Part shown: piece after piece, positions 26,888 through 35,465 of the stretch
How positions within the stretch are numbered: the first letter of the stretch is position 1
How the letters are laid out: every line of letters starts with the position of its first letter
DNA from: a virus
DNA: 64,000 nucleotides
Direction: 5' to 3' (one strand)
IMG/VR virus record: IMGVR_UViG_3300025617_000013
Location: 23,664 to 87,663 of that record
Notes under the pieces: generated by a model
The model's input: the letters and a program-made list of their open reading frames with translations, nothing else
Told to the model about the DNA's origin: nothing
Database searches by the model: none
Program-made: the position numbers and the translations under genes

Positions 26888-27967
26888 ATGGATATTATAG
26901 ATAAATTATATACGGAATGGGCTTGGAGAACTAAAAATGGTACCCCAGATATTAATAACCCTGAAGATAAAGGTATTTTAGATTCTTTAATTAAGGAATT
27001 ATCCGGTAACGAAGGAGGAGTATCTAAAAAAGAAGTACTTACAGCTATTAATCAAGGAGATTTTACACCAGAACAGTTAAAATCTATACTTAATACTGTG
27101 TCCGGTCTTGCTTATAAAGCAGATATAATTAAATATCTTAATACAAAAGGGAAAGGTGTAAGTTCTATATCTAATAGAATTTATAACATTATGGTAGAAA
27201 ATGGTGATATTAAAACTTACCATGATGCAGTAACAGGAAACAAGTTACCTTCCTATAATGCTTTAGGAAGTGAAGGTAATTTAAAAAATCTTTTTTCAAA
27301 GTATTATTCCGCTGATACGATTAATTTCTTATTTGATATTAAACCTCAAATAGGTAACGTAGCTACCGGAAAAGGAGAAATATTACTTAGCGTATTATGT
27401 TCAGACGTCACTGGAGATACCAGAGCCGGTGATATAGAAGCTTCAGGAAAACCAGTAGAAGTAAAAAATAGAGGAGCAAAACCCTACGGACAGAAAGCAC
27501 AGTATGGAACTAATAGCGATAAAACGTTTATTGATTCTAGTGTAAAAAATACTCAAAGAATTGTTGGAGAGTTAGATCAGGTAGTAACTAAAGGTAGTAG
27601 ACCTTTTCATAGGTTAAATATTATTTTAAAAGCTGCTCAAGAAGTAGATAATACAAAAACAGAAGAAGTTATTAACGGATTCACCGAAGCGTTGAAGACA
27701 AGCTATCCAGGATTAGATTTAACAAACTTTGATTTAAAATCATTTAAATCTGGTACAGTATTAGATGCAGACAAGATTGAACAAGAATTCGGTAAATTAG
27801 TTATAGACCATTATAGAACTTTAGAGGATTTTGAAGAAGTTTTATTTTTAGATGATAAATCTGGTAATTATGCTAAAGTACCTACTGATAAACTAGTTAG
27901 TTTGGTTGGTACTAAAATAGCTGTAGTACAAAAAGACGGTCTTCCTCGATGGTCTTATAAATTTTAG
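26888..27967 (+). CDS. PD-(D/E)XK-like protein preceding terminase
   Basis: 359 residues. The N-terminus MDIIDKLYTEWAWRTKNG resembles a protein often found just before the terminase in marine T4-like phages. In the middle, GKGEILLSVLCSD leads to GDIEASGKPVEVKNRG at about 181-196, giving an Asp...Glu-x-Lys arrangement of the PD-(D/E)XK nuclease fold, with a plausible preceding Glu in GEILL. Nuclease activity is inferred from this motif alone. It could help end processing or packaging, or act on host DNA. It sits 1 nt after protein C and 2 nt before terminase, so it is expressed with the packaging genes. Confidence 0.55.
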   Translation: MDIIDKLYTEWAWRTKNGTPDINNPEDKGILDSLIKELSGNEGGVSKKEVLTAINQGDFTPEQLKSILNTVSGLAYKADIIKYLNTKGKGVSSISNRIYNIMVENGDIKTYHDAVTGNKLPSYNALGSEGNLKNLFSKYYSADTINFLFDIKPQIGNVATGKGEILLSVLCSDVTGDTRAGDIEASGKPVEVKNRGAKPYGQKAQYGTNSDKTFIDSSVKNTQRIVGELDQVVTKGSRPFHRLNIILKAAQEVDNTKTEEVINGFTEALKTSYPGLDLTNFDLKSFKSGTVLDADKIEQEFGKLVIDHYRTLEDFEEVLFLDDKSGNYAKVPTDKLVSLVGTKIAVVQKDGLPRWSYKF

Positions 27968-27969
27968 TT

Positions 27970-29544
27970 ATGGCACAAGACATAAAAAAAATAATTGCAC
28001 AGGAGTATATCAAATGTGCAAAGGATCCGGCGTACTTTATGAAGAAGTATTGTCACATCCAGCATCCACAAAGAGGTAGGATATTATTTAACCTATACCC
28101 ATTCCAAGATAAAGTACTCCACTTATTTAGAGACGAACAATTTATTATAACTCTTAAATCTAGACAGTTAGGTATATCAACTCTTGCTGCTGGATACTCT
28201 CTATGGTTAATGTTATTCCATAAAGATAAAAACGTACTTGCATTAGCAACCACACAGGCTACTGCTCGTAACCTTGTAACAAAGGTTATCTTTATGTATG
28301 ACGAGTTACCAAGGTGGCTAAAACTACCTTCTGTAGAAAAAAATAAACTATCACTAAGACTTAAGAACGGTTCTAAGGTACAGGCTAAATCATCTAATGC
28401 TGATGCAGCTAGATCGGAAGCGGTATCATTATTATTAATAGATGAGGCTGCTTTTATTGATAACATTGACGAAACCTTCGCAGCAGCACAGCAAACACTA
28501 GCTACCGGGGGTCAATGTATGGCCTTATCTACACCAAATGGTATCGGTAACTGGTTTCACCAAACATGGGAAAAAGCTGAAACAGGGGAAAATTCATTTG
28601 TACCTGTAAGATTACCTTGGACTGTACACCCGGAAAGAAATCAAGATTGGAGAGATCAACAAGATAGAGATTTAGGACCTAGAATGGCAGGACAGGAATG
28701 TGACTGTGACTTCTTAGCTTCAGGGGATACTGTATTTGAACCAACCGACCTTATATTCTATGAAGAAACTTATCAAAAAGATCCGGTAGAGAAAAGAGGC
28801 GTTGATAGTAATTTATGGATATGGGAACCTGCTGATTACACTAAATCATATATGGTTGTAGCGGATGTCTCTAGAGGAGATTCTGCGGATTATTCAGCAT
28901 TTCATATATTTGACATAGAAACTTGTACTCAAGTCGGGGAATATAAAGGTAAAATATCTCCTAAAGATTTCGGTAACGTACTTGTAGGTATAGCAACTGA
29001 ATACAATGAAGCACTTTTAGTGGTAGAAAACGCTAATATAGGTTGGGCTACTATAGAACAGGTATTGGAAAGAGAATATAGGAATATGTACTATAGCTCT
29101 ACATCTAATATGGAGACAGTAGAATCCTATATGAATAAGTATGAAAGAGATAAACTTGTTCCTGGTTTTACCATGTCAATGAAAACACGACCATTAGTAA
29201 TTGCCAAGATAATAGAGTATATCAGAGAAAGATCCGTTACTATACAATCTAAAAGATTGATGGCAGAAATGAGAGTATTCGTATGGAAAAACGGTAAACC
29301 TCAAGCACAAACTAACTACAATGATGATTTACTTATGGCTTGTGCAACTGCACTATATGTTAGAGATACAGCACTAAGATTACGTCAACAAGGTATGGAT
29401 TTAGCAAGAGCACAATTATCTTCTTTTAGTAGTCTTAATGCAAAGAACCAAGCAGTTATGAAAAATGTTGGTAGCCAACTAGAAAATCCGTATCTTACTA
29501 AGACACCGTACGGAGATGAAGATATCCGTTGGTTACTTAAATAG
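27970..29544 (+). CDS. Terminase large subunit (gp17-like packaging ATPase-nuclease)
   Basis: 524 residues, about the size of marine T4-like gp17. The ATPase half has the Walker-A-like LKSRQLGIST (62-71) and Walker B LLLIDEAAFID (154-164), followed by ALSTPNGIGNWFH (motif III/C region). The nuclease half begins VVADVSRGDSADYSAFHI (about 295-312, catalytic Asp298). It continues with LLVVENANIGW and ends with YNDDLLMACATALYVRD (third acidic motif). It docks on the portal and pumps and cuts concatemeric DNA. It starts 2 nt after the upstream gene without a Shine-Dalgarno sequence. Confidence 0.95.
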   Translation: MAQDIKKIIAQEYIKCAKDPAYFMKKYCHIQHPQRGRILFNLYPFQDKVLHLFRDEQFIITLKSRQLGISTLAAGYSLWLMLFHKDKNVLALATTQATARNLVTKVIFMYDELPRWLKLPSVEKNKLSLRLKNGSKVQAKSSNADAARSEAVSLLLIDEAAFIDNIDETFAAAQQTLATGGQCMALSTPNGIGNWFHQTWEKAETGENSFVPVRLPWTVHPERNQDWRDQQDRDLGPRMAGQECDCDFLASGDTVFEPTDLIFYEETYQKDPVEKRGVDSNLWIWEPADYTKSYMVVADVSRGDSADYSAFHIFDIETCTQVGEYKGKISPKDFGNVLVGIATEYNEALLVVENANIGWATIEQVLEREYRNMYYSSTSNMETVESYMNKYERDKLVPGFTMSMKTRPLVIAKIIEYIRERSVTIQSKRLMAEMRVFVWKNGKPQAQTNYNDDLLMACATALYVRDTALRLRQQGMDLARAQLSSFSSLNAKNQAVMKNVGSQLENPYLTKTPYGDEDIRWLLK

Positions 29545-29547
29545 AAC

Positions 29548-29555
29548 TATTTATA
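29548..29555 (+). promoter_or_regulatory. Late-promoter-like TATTTATA before portal gene
   Basis: The octamer begins 4 nt after the terminase stop codon and ends 19 nt before the portal ATG. A run of TATATATA follows. Confidence 0.55.
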
Positions 29556-29574
29556 TATATAAAATTACACCTTA

Positions 29575-31473
29575 ATGGCGGATACTTCCTTATTTGGTAG
29601 ATTAAAGAGATTGTTTTCTAACGACGTAGTAGTACGTAACGTAGGAGGTGATCAATTAAAAATCGCAGATGTTAACCAGATACAGCAAACTGGTAAATTT
29701 CAAACTAATTCTTTAGTTGATAGATTTAGTAGATTATACATCTACAATAATAAAAATATATTTAACCCTAACCTTAATTATCAGACATTAAGGATACAGT
29801 TATATTCTGATTATGAGGCAATGGATACCGATCCTATTATAGCTTCAGCCTTAGATATATTAGCAGATGAGGCTACTCTTAAGAATGATCAGAATGAGAT
29901 TCTTACAATTAAATCCTCAGATGAAAATATACAACGTGTACTTTATAACTTATTTTACGATGTACTTAACATAGAATTTAACTTATGGTCATGGACACGT
30001 AATATGTGTAAGTATGGAGACTTCTTCCTAAAGTTAGAGGTAGCTGAAAAATTTGGTGTATATAATGTTCTACCTTATACAGTCTACCATATGGTAAGAG
30101 AAGAAGGGTTAGATCCTGAAAATCCTTCAAAAGTAGAATTCGTACTTGATCCTGAAGGAATAGCAGCTTCACAGAATCCTAATTACCTCCCTAAAAGAGA
30201 CGGTAAATCAAGAACAGTTAGATTTGATAATTACGAAATAGCACATTTCAGATTAATCTCTGATACCAACTACTTACCTTATGGACGTTCTTATTTAGAA
30301 CCTGCTAGAAAGATATTCAAACAAGTTACTTTAATGGAGGATGCAATGTTGATTCATAGAATCATGAGAGCTCCTGAAAAGAGAATGTTTTATATTAATG
30401 TAGGTTCTATTCCACCTAATGAGGTAGAGCAGTTTATGCAAAAGACTATCAACCAAATGAAAAAAACTCCATATATTGGAGAAGATGGTCAATATAATTT
30501 ACGTTTCAATATGCAGAACATGATGGAAGATTTCTATCTACCAGTTCGTGGGGGTGATACTTCTACTCGTATTGATACTACAAAAGGATTAGAGTACGAT
30601 GGTACAAACGATGTACAGTACCTACAAGCTAAAATGTTTGCAGCTCTTAAGATTCCTAAAGCATACTTTGGGTATGAAGGAGACTTAAGTGGTAAAGCAA
30701 CCTTAGCAGCAGAAGATATACGTTTTGCTAGAACTGTAGAACGTATTCAAAAGATAATGGAATCCGAGCTTACTAAAATAGCTTTAGTTCATTTATATAC
30801 ACAAGGCTTTACAGGAGAATCTTTAACTAACTTTGAAATTAAATTAACATCTCCATCAGTAATATTTGAGCAAGAAAAAGTTGCCCTATTAAAAGAGAAG
30901 ATTGATTTAGCAGCTCAAATGAAAGATACTAAAATGTTTTCTACAGACTACATATATGAAAATATATTTGATATGTCAGAAGACAAGTATATGGAAATGA
31001 GAGATTTAGTTAGAGAGGATATCAAACGTAACTTTAGATTAAATCAAATTGAATCAGAAGGTAATGACCCAGCTAAATCTGGAATTACTTACGGTACACC
31101 ACATGATTTAGCATCTATGTACGGTAGACGATCAGTTGCTACACCTAAAGGTGGTGCACCAGGAGATGTACCAGTAGGTTATTCTGAAACCGAACCTGAA
31201 TGGGGACAGCCAGGACCAGAAGGCGGTAGACCAAAAGAAAAAGCCTCCGTGTACGGTACTAATGATGATCCTATAGGAGGTCGTGATCCGTTAGGTATTC
31301 ATGGTATGAGAGGTGGATATCCTTCCGATAACGATAATGTATCAGAAAATATAGCTACACAAGCTGTTTTCCATAAAAACAAAGAATCTTTTAAAAATAT
31401 AGTTTTCCAAAAGGAAAACAAGAAAGAATCAGATCTTCTTAATGAAGATAATATAAAAGATTTAGGAAAGTAA
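29575..31473 (+). CDS. Portal protein (gp20-like)
   Basis: 632 residues, longer than T4 gp20 (524). Typical blocks include DYEAMDTDPIIASALDILAD (about 82-101), FRLISDTNYLPYGRSYLEPA and MEDAMLIHRIMRAPEKRMFY. Others are AKMFAALKIPKAYFGYEGDL and ATLAAEDIRFARTVERIQ in the central and clip region. The dodecameric ring forms the DNA gateway of the head and binds terminase, then the neck proteins. The C-terminal about 130 residues are Gly/Pro-rich and end in a charged helix (NKESFKNIVFQKENKK) absent from T4; this tail may be flexible or partly cleaved. gp18 and gp19 do not separate it from terminase. Confidence 0.93.
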   Translation: MADTSLFGRLKRLFSNDVVVRNVGGDQLKIADVNQIQQTGKFQTNSLVDRFSRLYIYNNKNIFNPNLNYQTLRIQLYSDYEAMDTDPIIASALDILADEATLKNDQNEILTIKSSDENIQRVLYNLFYDVLNIEFNLWSWTRNMCKYGDFFLKLEVAEKFGVYNVLPYTVYHMVREEGLDPENPSKVEFVLDPEGIAASQNPNYLPKRDGKSRTVRFDNYEIAHFRLISDTNYLPYGRSYLEPARKIFKQVTLMEDAMLIHRIMRAPEKRMFYINVGSIPPNEVEQFMQKTINQMKKTPYIGEDGQYNLRFNMQNMMEDFYLPVRGGDTSTRIDTTKGLEYDGTNDVQYLQAKMFAALKIPKAYFGYEGDLSGKATLAAEDIRFARTVERIQKIMESELTKIALVHLYTQGFTGESLTNFEIKLTSPSVIFEQEKVALLKEKIDLAAQMKDTKMFSTDYIYENIFDMSEDKYMEMRDLVREDIKRNFRLNQIESEGNDPAKSGITYGTPHDLASMYGRRSVATPKGGAPGDVPVGYSETEPEWGQPGPEGGRPKEKASVYGTNDDPIGGRDPLGIHGMRGGYPSDNDNVSENIATQAVFHKNKESFKNIVFQKENKKESDLLNEDNIKDLGK

Positions 31474-31477
31474 CACA

Positions 31478-31485
31478 TATTTATA
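31478..31485 (+). promoter_or_regulatory. Late-promoter-like TATTTATA
   Basis: The octamer is centred in the 28-nt gap after the portal gene and ends 16 nt before the next ATG. Confidence 0.5.
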
Positions 31486-31501
31486 ATAGTAAACGTGTAT
31501 A

Positions 31502-32356
31502 ATGAAAATTAAGCATTCAAAATTCCGTAATACCGGTCTGATATTTGAACTACTAGTTAAGCAAGTAGCTTCAGATACTCTGAATAATAGAGATTCAGCA
31601 GCTGTAAGTATTATTAAAAAGTACTACGCTGGGAAGACTAGTTTAGCGAAAGAATATAAACTTTACGAATTTATAACTAAAAATAAAAACGTATCTCAAT
31701 CTAAAGCTGAAGCTATAGTTTCTACTATAACAGAGATTTCTAGAAAACTTGATCAAAAACTTCTCAAAAAACAGAAGTATGAACTTATATCTGAAATTAA
31801 AGCTAATTACAATATAGATGAGTTTTTCAGTATACAGGTAAGGGATTACAAAGGTTTAGCTGCATTATACTGTTTACTAGAAGCACAAAATAATTCTAAT
31901 TTAGTTAATCCGCAAACTTTAGTAGATAATAAGACTACTATATTAGAGCATTTAACTGAAGAACCTCAAAAGGAAAAGAACGTTAAGGATACATTAATAG
32001 AAGATTATTCTAAATACGATAAAGACCTTAGGTTACTTACTTTTAAAATATTACTAGAGAAGTTTAACGATAACTATAAAGACTTACTCCCACAACAGAA
32101 AAGAATACTTAAAGAGTTTATAACCTCAGTTAATTCAGATACAAGATTACGTAATACTGTTAACGAAGAGTTAAGTATAATTCTTTCTGAAATTAAGTCA
32201 CTAATAGGAAAAGTAGAGGATAAAGTAATAAAGATTAAATTAGACGAAATAACTAAGACTATTAAACCTTTATCTAATAAAGAAAAAGTTACAGATAGCC
32301 ATTTAGTTAACCTGATGCAATATTACGACTTAATACAGGAACTAAAGAATATATGA
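31502..32356 (+). CDS. Helical protein between portal and prohead protease, unknown
   Basis: 284 residues, almost entirely helical and Lys/Glu/Leu-rich. It opens MKIKHSKFRNTGLIFELLVKQV, a start I associate with unassigned head-region proteins in marine T4-like phages. The rest (KYELISEIKANYNIDEFFSIQVRDYKGLAALYCLLE, KQVASDTLNN) has no catalytic signature. Its place between portal and protease, where T4 carries head-core genes (gp67 and gp68), suggests a prohead core or assembly role, but I cannot show it. It overlaps the next start by 4 nt. Confidence 0.65.
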   Translation: MKIKHSKFRNTGLIFELLVKQVASDTLNNRDSAAVSIIKKYYAGKTSLAKEYKLYEFITKNKNVSQSKAEAIVSTITEISRKLDQKLLKKQKYELISEIKANYNIDEFFSIQVRDYKGLAALYCLLEAQNNSNLVNPQTLVDNKTTILEHLTEEPQKEKNVKDTLIEDYSKYDKDLRLLTFKILLEKFNDNYKDLLPQQKRILKEFITSVNSDTRLRNTVNEELSIILSEIKSLIGKVEDKVIKIKLDEITKTIKPLSNKEKVTDSHLVNLMQYYDLIQELKNI

Positions 32357-32592
32357 AACGATCTGAATTAGTTAATCTAGTTAAAGAAGTTTTAGGGGAG
32401 TTAGATGAAGCAAACGTAACCGGTGGATCAGCAACCTTTACACCAGGTACCGGAGCACAATATGCTACTCCTAACGCCTTTTCAAAAAATAAAAAAGGTA
32501 ACAGAGCAACAAAATTATTAAAGAAATTAGGCTGGAAAAAGCAGGAACGCCCAAAACGGCCATCACATACTAAAATGTTTGACTACTTATGA
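32353..32592 (+). CDS. Small head-region protein with capsid-targeting-like N-terminus (79 aa)
   Basis: 79 residues. The N-terminus MKRSELVNLVKEVLGELDEA offers (V)LGE and LDE protease sites. The middle, TGGSATFTPGTGAQYATPNAF, is a motif common at the ends of head proteins in marine T4-like phages and echoes GGGSFSAGSGEQW near the major capsid cleavage site. The C-terminus is very basic (KKLGWKKQERPKRPSHTK). It may be a small core protein processed in the prohead. It overlaps both neighbours by 4 nt. Confidence 0.6.
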   Translation: MKRSELVNLVKEVLGELDEANVTGGSATFTPGTGAQYATPNAFSKNKKGNRATKLLKKLGWKKQERPKRPSHTKMFDYL

Positions 32593-34691
32593 GACAGGTA
32601 ACTGCAACAGAAAAATATAGAGCCGTAAACGAAGGTAAGCTCGCTGAAGGCGAATTCGTACGTCAAATGCGCTTATCTTACCCTTCAGTTATTTCGCAAT
32701 GGAGTAGCTTTAAGGATACTGTAACTATACTTAAAAATAGAGGATATATCACAGAAAAATCAGGAGTTGATACTTATGATAGTCGAGTTAATTTAAACAT
32801 CTCTCCTAATTCAATAGATAGAGGAGTTCGTTATGAATTAAGTGGACAAGATGTTGATCCTACAACTACTACAGATAAAGAACTTGTAGCTAAAATCACC
32901 GACAGAGTAGTTAAGAACCTTAAGAAAGATCCACTTCACTATATTAACTTATTATCAAAGGAATCTAATAAAGTAGATAAACATGATAAAGAAGTTGAAA
33001 CTAAAAGAGGAGCAAAAGATAAAGACGTTATAAACGGTTTGAAGAAAGCAACCTTGAAGGAAGATTCTACTCCTAAACAGAAAGACTTTTATGCAGATTA
33101 TACTGACATAGGTATGTTCTATATGGAGAAACATGGAAATATCTATAAAGGTAAAGAACAGGTACTATCAGATGCACAATATGAGGATTTAGGAAAGAAG
33201 ATTGTTGATCAGCTGTATGATGGAGATATAGCAAAAGCATATGATGATTTAGCAGTTCCAGGATTAGACGCTGCCGCCAAGAGGTTAGCTGATGATGGTA
33301 AGCTTATCAATCCTCAAAAAGTAGACGGTACTCCTGTAGAAGAAGAAGACGGATACAATACAGATCCTAACCTTCAAATGCATATCGATGATGAAGAGTG
33401 GGAAAGAGAAATGGGAAGAGGCCCTAAAGAAGACGTAGTTAAAGAAGCAGGTAAAGCCGCTCTTATTCAAACTATGAACAATGCAATCTCAGCTATTAAA
33501 GGTAAATACGGTAAAATATCAGGTATTTCTGGTATCATTAGAGATTTTTTAAAGACACATTTAGATGACTTAGCAAATGGAGCAGATCCATTAGATGAGT
33601 TTGAAAACTTTGTAGATATTAACTATGATTCATTATCAGAAACAGAAATATCTGAAGAAGATATAGATACAGATGGATATGTAGAATCAATGGGACCAGA
33701 ATTTGATGTAGCAGTAGAACAATTAGTCGCTGCATTTGAAGATTGGAAATCGGGTCCAATGACTGAACCGGAAATGATTCCTTATGCAGTAAAAGATGTA
33801 ATCGGATACCTGCAAGGCAAATTAGGAGGAACTTTAGCTGAAGCAGCTGGACCAGATCCAGAATCTATTTGCCCGGAATGTGATGGTTCAGGATGCGACC
33901 ACTGTGACGGTACAGGAGCACACAAAATAAGAGAAGAAGATTATGTTCCAAAAAGAAGAGGTGCATTAGAAGAAAGAGTAGGAGGATTACAAGAATTTAT
34001 TTCGTTAATAGAAGATAGAGCAGCAGAAAACGACACTACAGAAGCTGATGAAGCAGAAGAAGTAGTTTATGCTATAGGTGACCATTACAACTTTGGTGTA
34101 GACATTATGCATGCTCCAAACGAAGCTAAAGGAAAAGATCATGACGGAGATGGAGACATCGATGGAGATGATTATATGGCTGCTAAAGATAAAGCTATCA
34201 AAAAAGCCATGGGTAAAGATGAAGCTTTTTTAAAGGAAAATATTAAATCAATTATTACTAAAGTTCTTGAGGAAGAAGTAATCGTAGAAGCAGCTACAGG
34301 TAATCTTGCTAAATACTCAGAAGAGTATGGAGGATTTGAAGGTCTACCAAATGCTATTAATCAACTTGAGAATATAGTTACAGATGTAGAGTCTTACTAT
34401 AACAAGGTTAGAGAGAAACTTCAAAAAGTATACAACGATATAGGTAATATTACCAATGAAGAAGGTTTAAAAGTTGGAGGATTTATCGCACCATCAATTG
34501 AATCTGCTTTCCTTAAAGATCTTAAACCAGTAATTGCTAAAGGATTTACTAAAGGATTAGAAACTCCTAAAGTAAAAACTATTTCTCAAGCCGATATCAT
34601 GTCAGCAAGAATGGAACAGGGATTAGATGAGAAAGAGATAGAAGAGAAACAAACAATGTTTACTCCGGTTCACGAAACTAAAAAGAAATAA
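32589..34691 (+). CDS. Large head-region protein with DnaJ-type zinc knuckle and EF-hand-like loop
   Basis: 700 residues. It is mostly acidic and helical. A CPECDGSGCDHCDGTG zinc knuckle of the DnaJ CxxCxGxG kind lies at about residues 428-444. A calcium-loop-like DHDGDGDIDGDDY at about 517-529 has Asp at the EF-hand/dockerin positions 1, 3 and 5. A probable protease site, SIITKVLEEEVIVEAA, lies near 555-570. The C-terminal 130 residues are coiled-coil (NAINQLENIVTDVESYYNKV). There is no enzyme signature. The place between portal and protease suggests a capsid core, scaffold or packaged protein. The start overlaps the upstream stop by 4 nt. Confidence 0.6.
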   Translation: MRQVTATEKYRAVNEGKLAEGEFVRQMRLSYPSVISQWSSFKDTVTILKNRGYITEKSGVDTYDSRVNLNISPNSIDRGVRYELSGQDVDPTTTTDKELVAKITDRVVKNLKKDPLHYINLLSKESNKVDKHDKEVETKRGAKDKDVINGLKKATLKEDSTPKQKDFYADYTDIGMFYMEKHGNIYKGKEQVLSDAQYEDLGKKIVDQLYDGDIAKAYDDLAVPGLDAAAKRLADDGKLINPQKVDGTPVEEEDGYNTDPNLQMHIDDEEWEREMGRGPKEDVVKEAGKAALIQTMNNAISAIKGKYGKISGISGIIRDFLKTHLDDLANGADPLDEFENFVDINYDSLSETEISEEDIDTDGYVESMGPEFDVAVEQLVAAFEDWKSGPMTEPEMIPYAVKDVIGYLQGKLGGTLAEAAGPDPESICPECDGSGCDHCDGTGAHKIREEDYVPKRRGALEERVGGLQEFISLIEDRAAENDTTEADEAEEVVYAIGDHYNFGVDIMHAPNEAKGKDHDGDGDIDGDDYMAAKDKAIKKAMGKDEAFLKENIKSIITKVLEEEVIVEAATGNLAKYSEEYGGFEGLPNAINQLENIVTDVESYYNKVREKLQKVYNDIGNITNEEGLKVGGFIAPSIESAFLKDLKPVIAKGFTKGLETPKVKTISQADIMSARMEQGLDEKEIEEKQTMFTPVHETKKK

Positions 34692-34702
34692 TAATATAAA
34701 TT

Positions 34703-35281
34703 ATGTCACAACTATTAGTAGACGTTACCCCTTTTAAACCAACTATTAGAGAATCCAAAGAAAAACCCGGAGTCTTTGAAGTAGAAGGTGTATTACAAAG
34801 AGCAGTAGCTAAAAATCAGAATGGACGTACTTATAGTAAAGACATCCTAATGAGAGAAGCTAAGAGATATGTTGAAGAGTTCGTAAAGGTAGGTAATGCC
34901 TTTGGAGAACTCGACCACCCTGAATCCCCAGTTGTCTCTTTAAAGAACGCCTCCCATATAGTAAAGGATTTATGGTGGAAAGGAGACGACCTTATGGGAC
35001 GTGTTGAACTATTAAATACACCAGCCGGTAATATTGTAAAAGAGATATGTAAAGCAGGTCATACAATAGGTATCTCATCTAGAGGAACCGGTTCAGTACA
35101 ACAAACAAACGAAGGTACTTTAGAAGTACAAGACGACTTTGAATTAGTATGTTGGGACTTTGTATCTAATCCATCTACACATGGAGCATTTATGAACCCA
35201 GTATCCTTAAATGAAGGTAAAGTTAAAGTATCTAAATATTCTAATTTAGATTCAATTATAAACGATATTTTAAGAGCCTAA
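34703..35281 (+). CDS. Prohead core protease (gp21-like)
   Basis: 192 residues, near T4 gp21 (212). GNAFGELDHPES provides the catalytic His72, and HTIGISSRGTGSV the catalytic Ser (126 of ISSRG). WDFVSNPSTHGAFM is the conserved C-terminal block. This serine protease matures the prohead by cutting scaffold, capsid and internal proteins after (I/L)xE or (I/L/V)xxE. Candidate targets in this window include the QIVAEA site in the capsid protein and the N-terminal peptides listed in the findings. It lies 11 nt after the previous gene and is followed by a terminator. Confidence 0.92.
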   Translation: MSQLLVDVTPFKPTIRESKEKPGVFEVEGVLQRAVAKNQNGRTYSKDILMREAKRYVEEFVKVGNAFGELDHPESPVVSLKNASHIVKDLWWKGDDLMGRVELLNTPAGNIVKEICKAGHTIGISSRGTGSVQQTNEGTLEVQDDFELVCWDFVSNPSTHGAFMNPVSLNEGKVKVSKYSNLDSIINDILRA

Positions 35282-35321
35282 TAATAATTCCCTCGGACGC
35301 TACCGAAGGCAGGTGTAAGAG

Positions 35322-35350
35322 ACCTTTCAGAAATGAAAGGTTTTCTTGTT
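35322..35350 (+). terminator. Rho-independent terminator after prohead protease
   Basis: A 7-bp stem ACCTTTC/GAAAGGT (35322-35328, 35335-35341) with a 6-nt loop is followed by TTTTCTTGTTTT. An imperfect C/G-rich hairpin (near 35290-35308) lies just before it. It separates the portal-to-protease unit from the scaffold-capsid unit. Confidence 0.7.
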
Positions 35351-35465
35351 TTAGTAAAACATATATATTTATATACATAATATAACGTCCTATACGTTAT
35401 TAATAATTTTATAACTTCACATTACAGTTTACAGTAACTGTACGAAATCACAAAACATTATTTAA
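35351..35465 (+). promoter_or_regulatory. Structured leader with TATTTATA before scaffold gene
   Basis: This AT-rich gap has TATTTATA at 35366-35373, ending 92 nt before the scaffold ATG. It is followed by two inverted repeats, ATAACGT/ACGTTAT (35382-35400, 5-nt loop) and ACAGTT/AACTGT (35424-35441, 6-nt loop). If transcription starts just after the octamer, the mRNA has a leader of about 85 nt with two hairpins, unlike the short leaders of other genes here. Confidence 0.45.
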
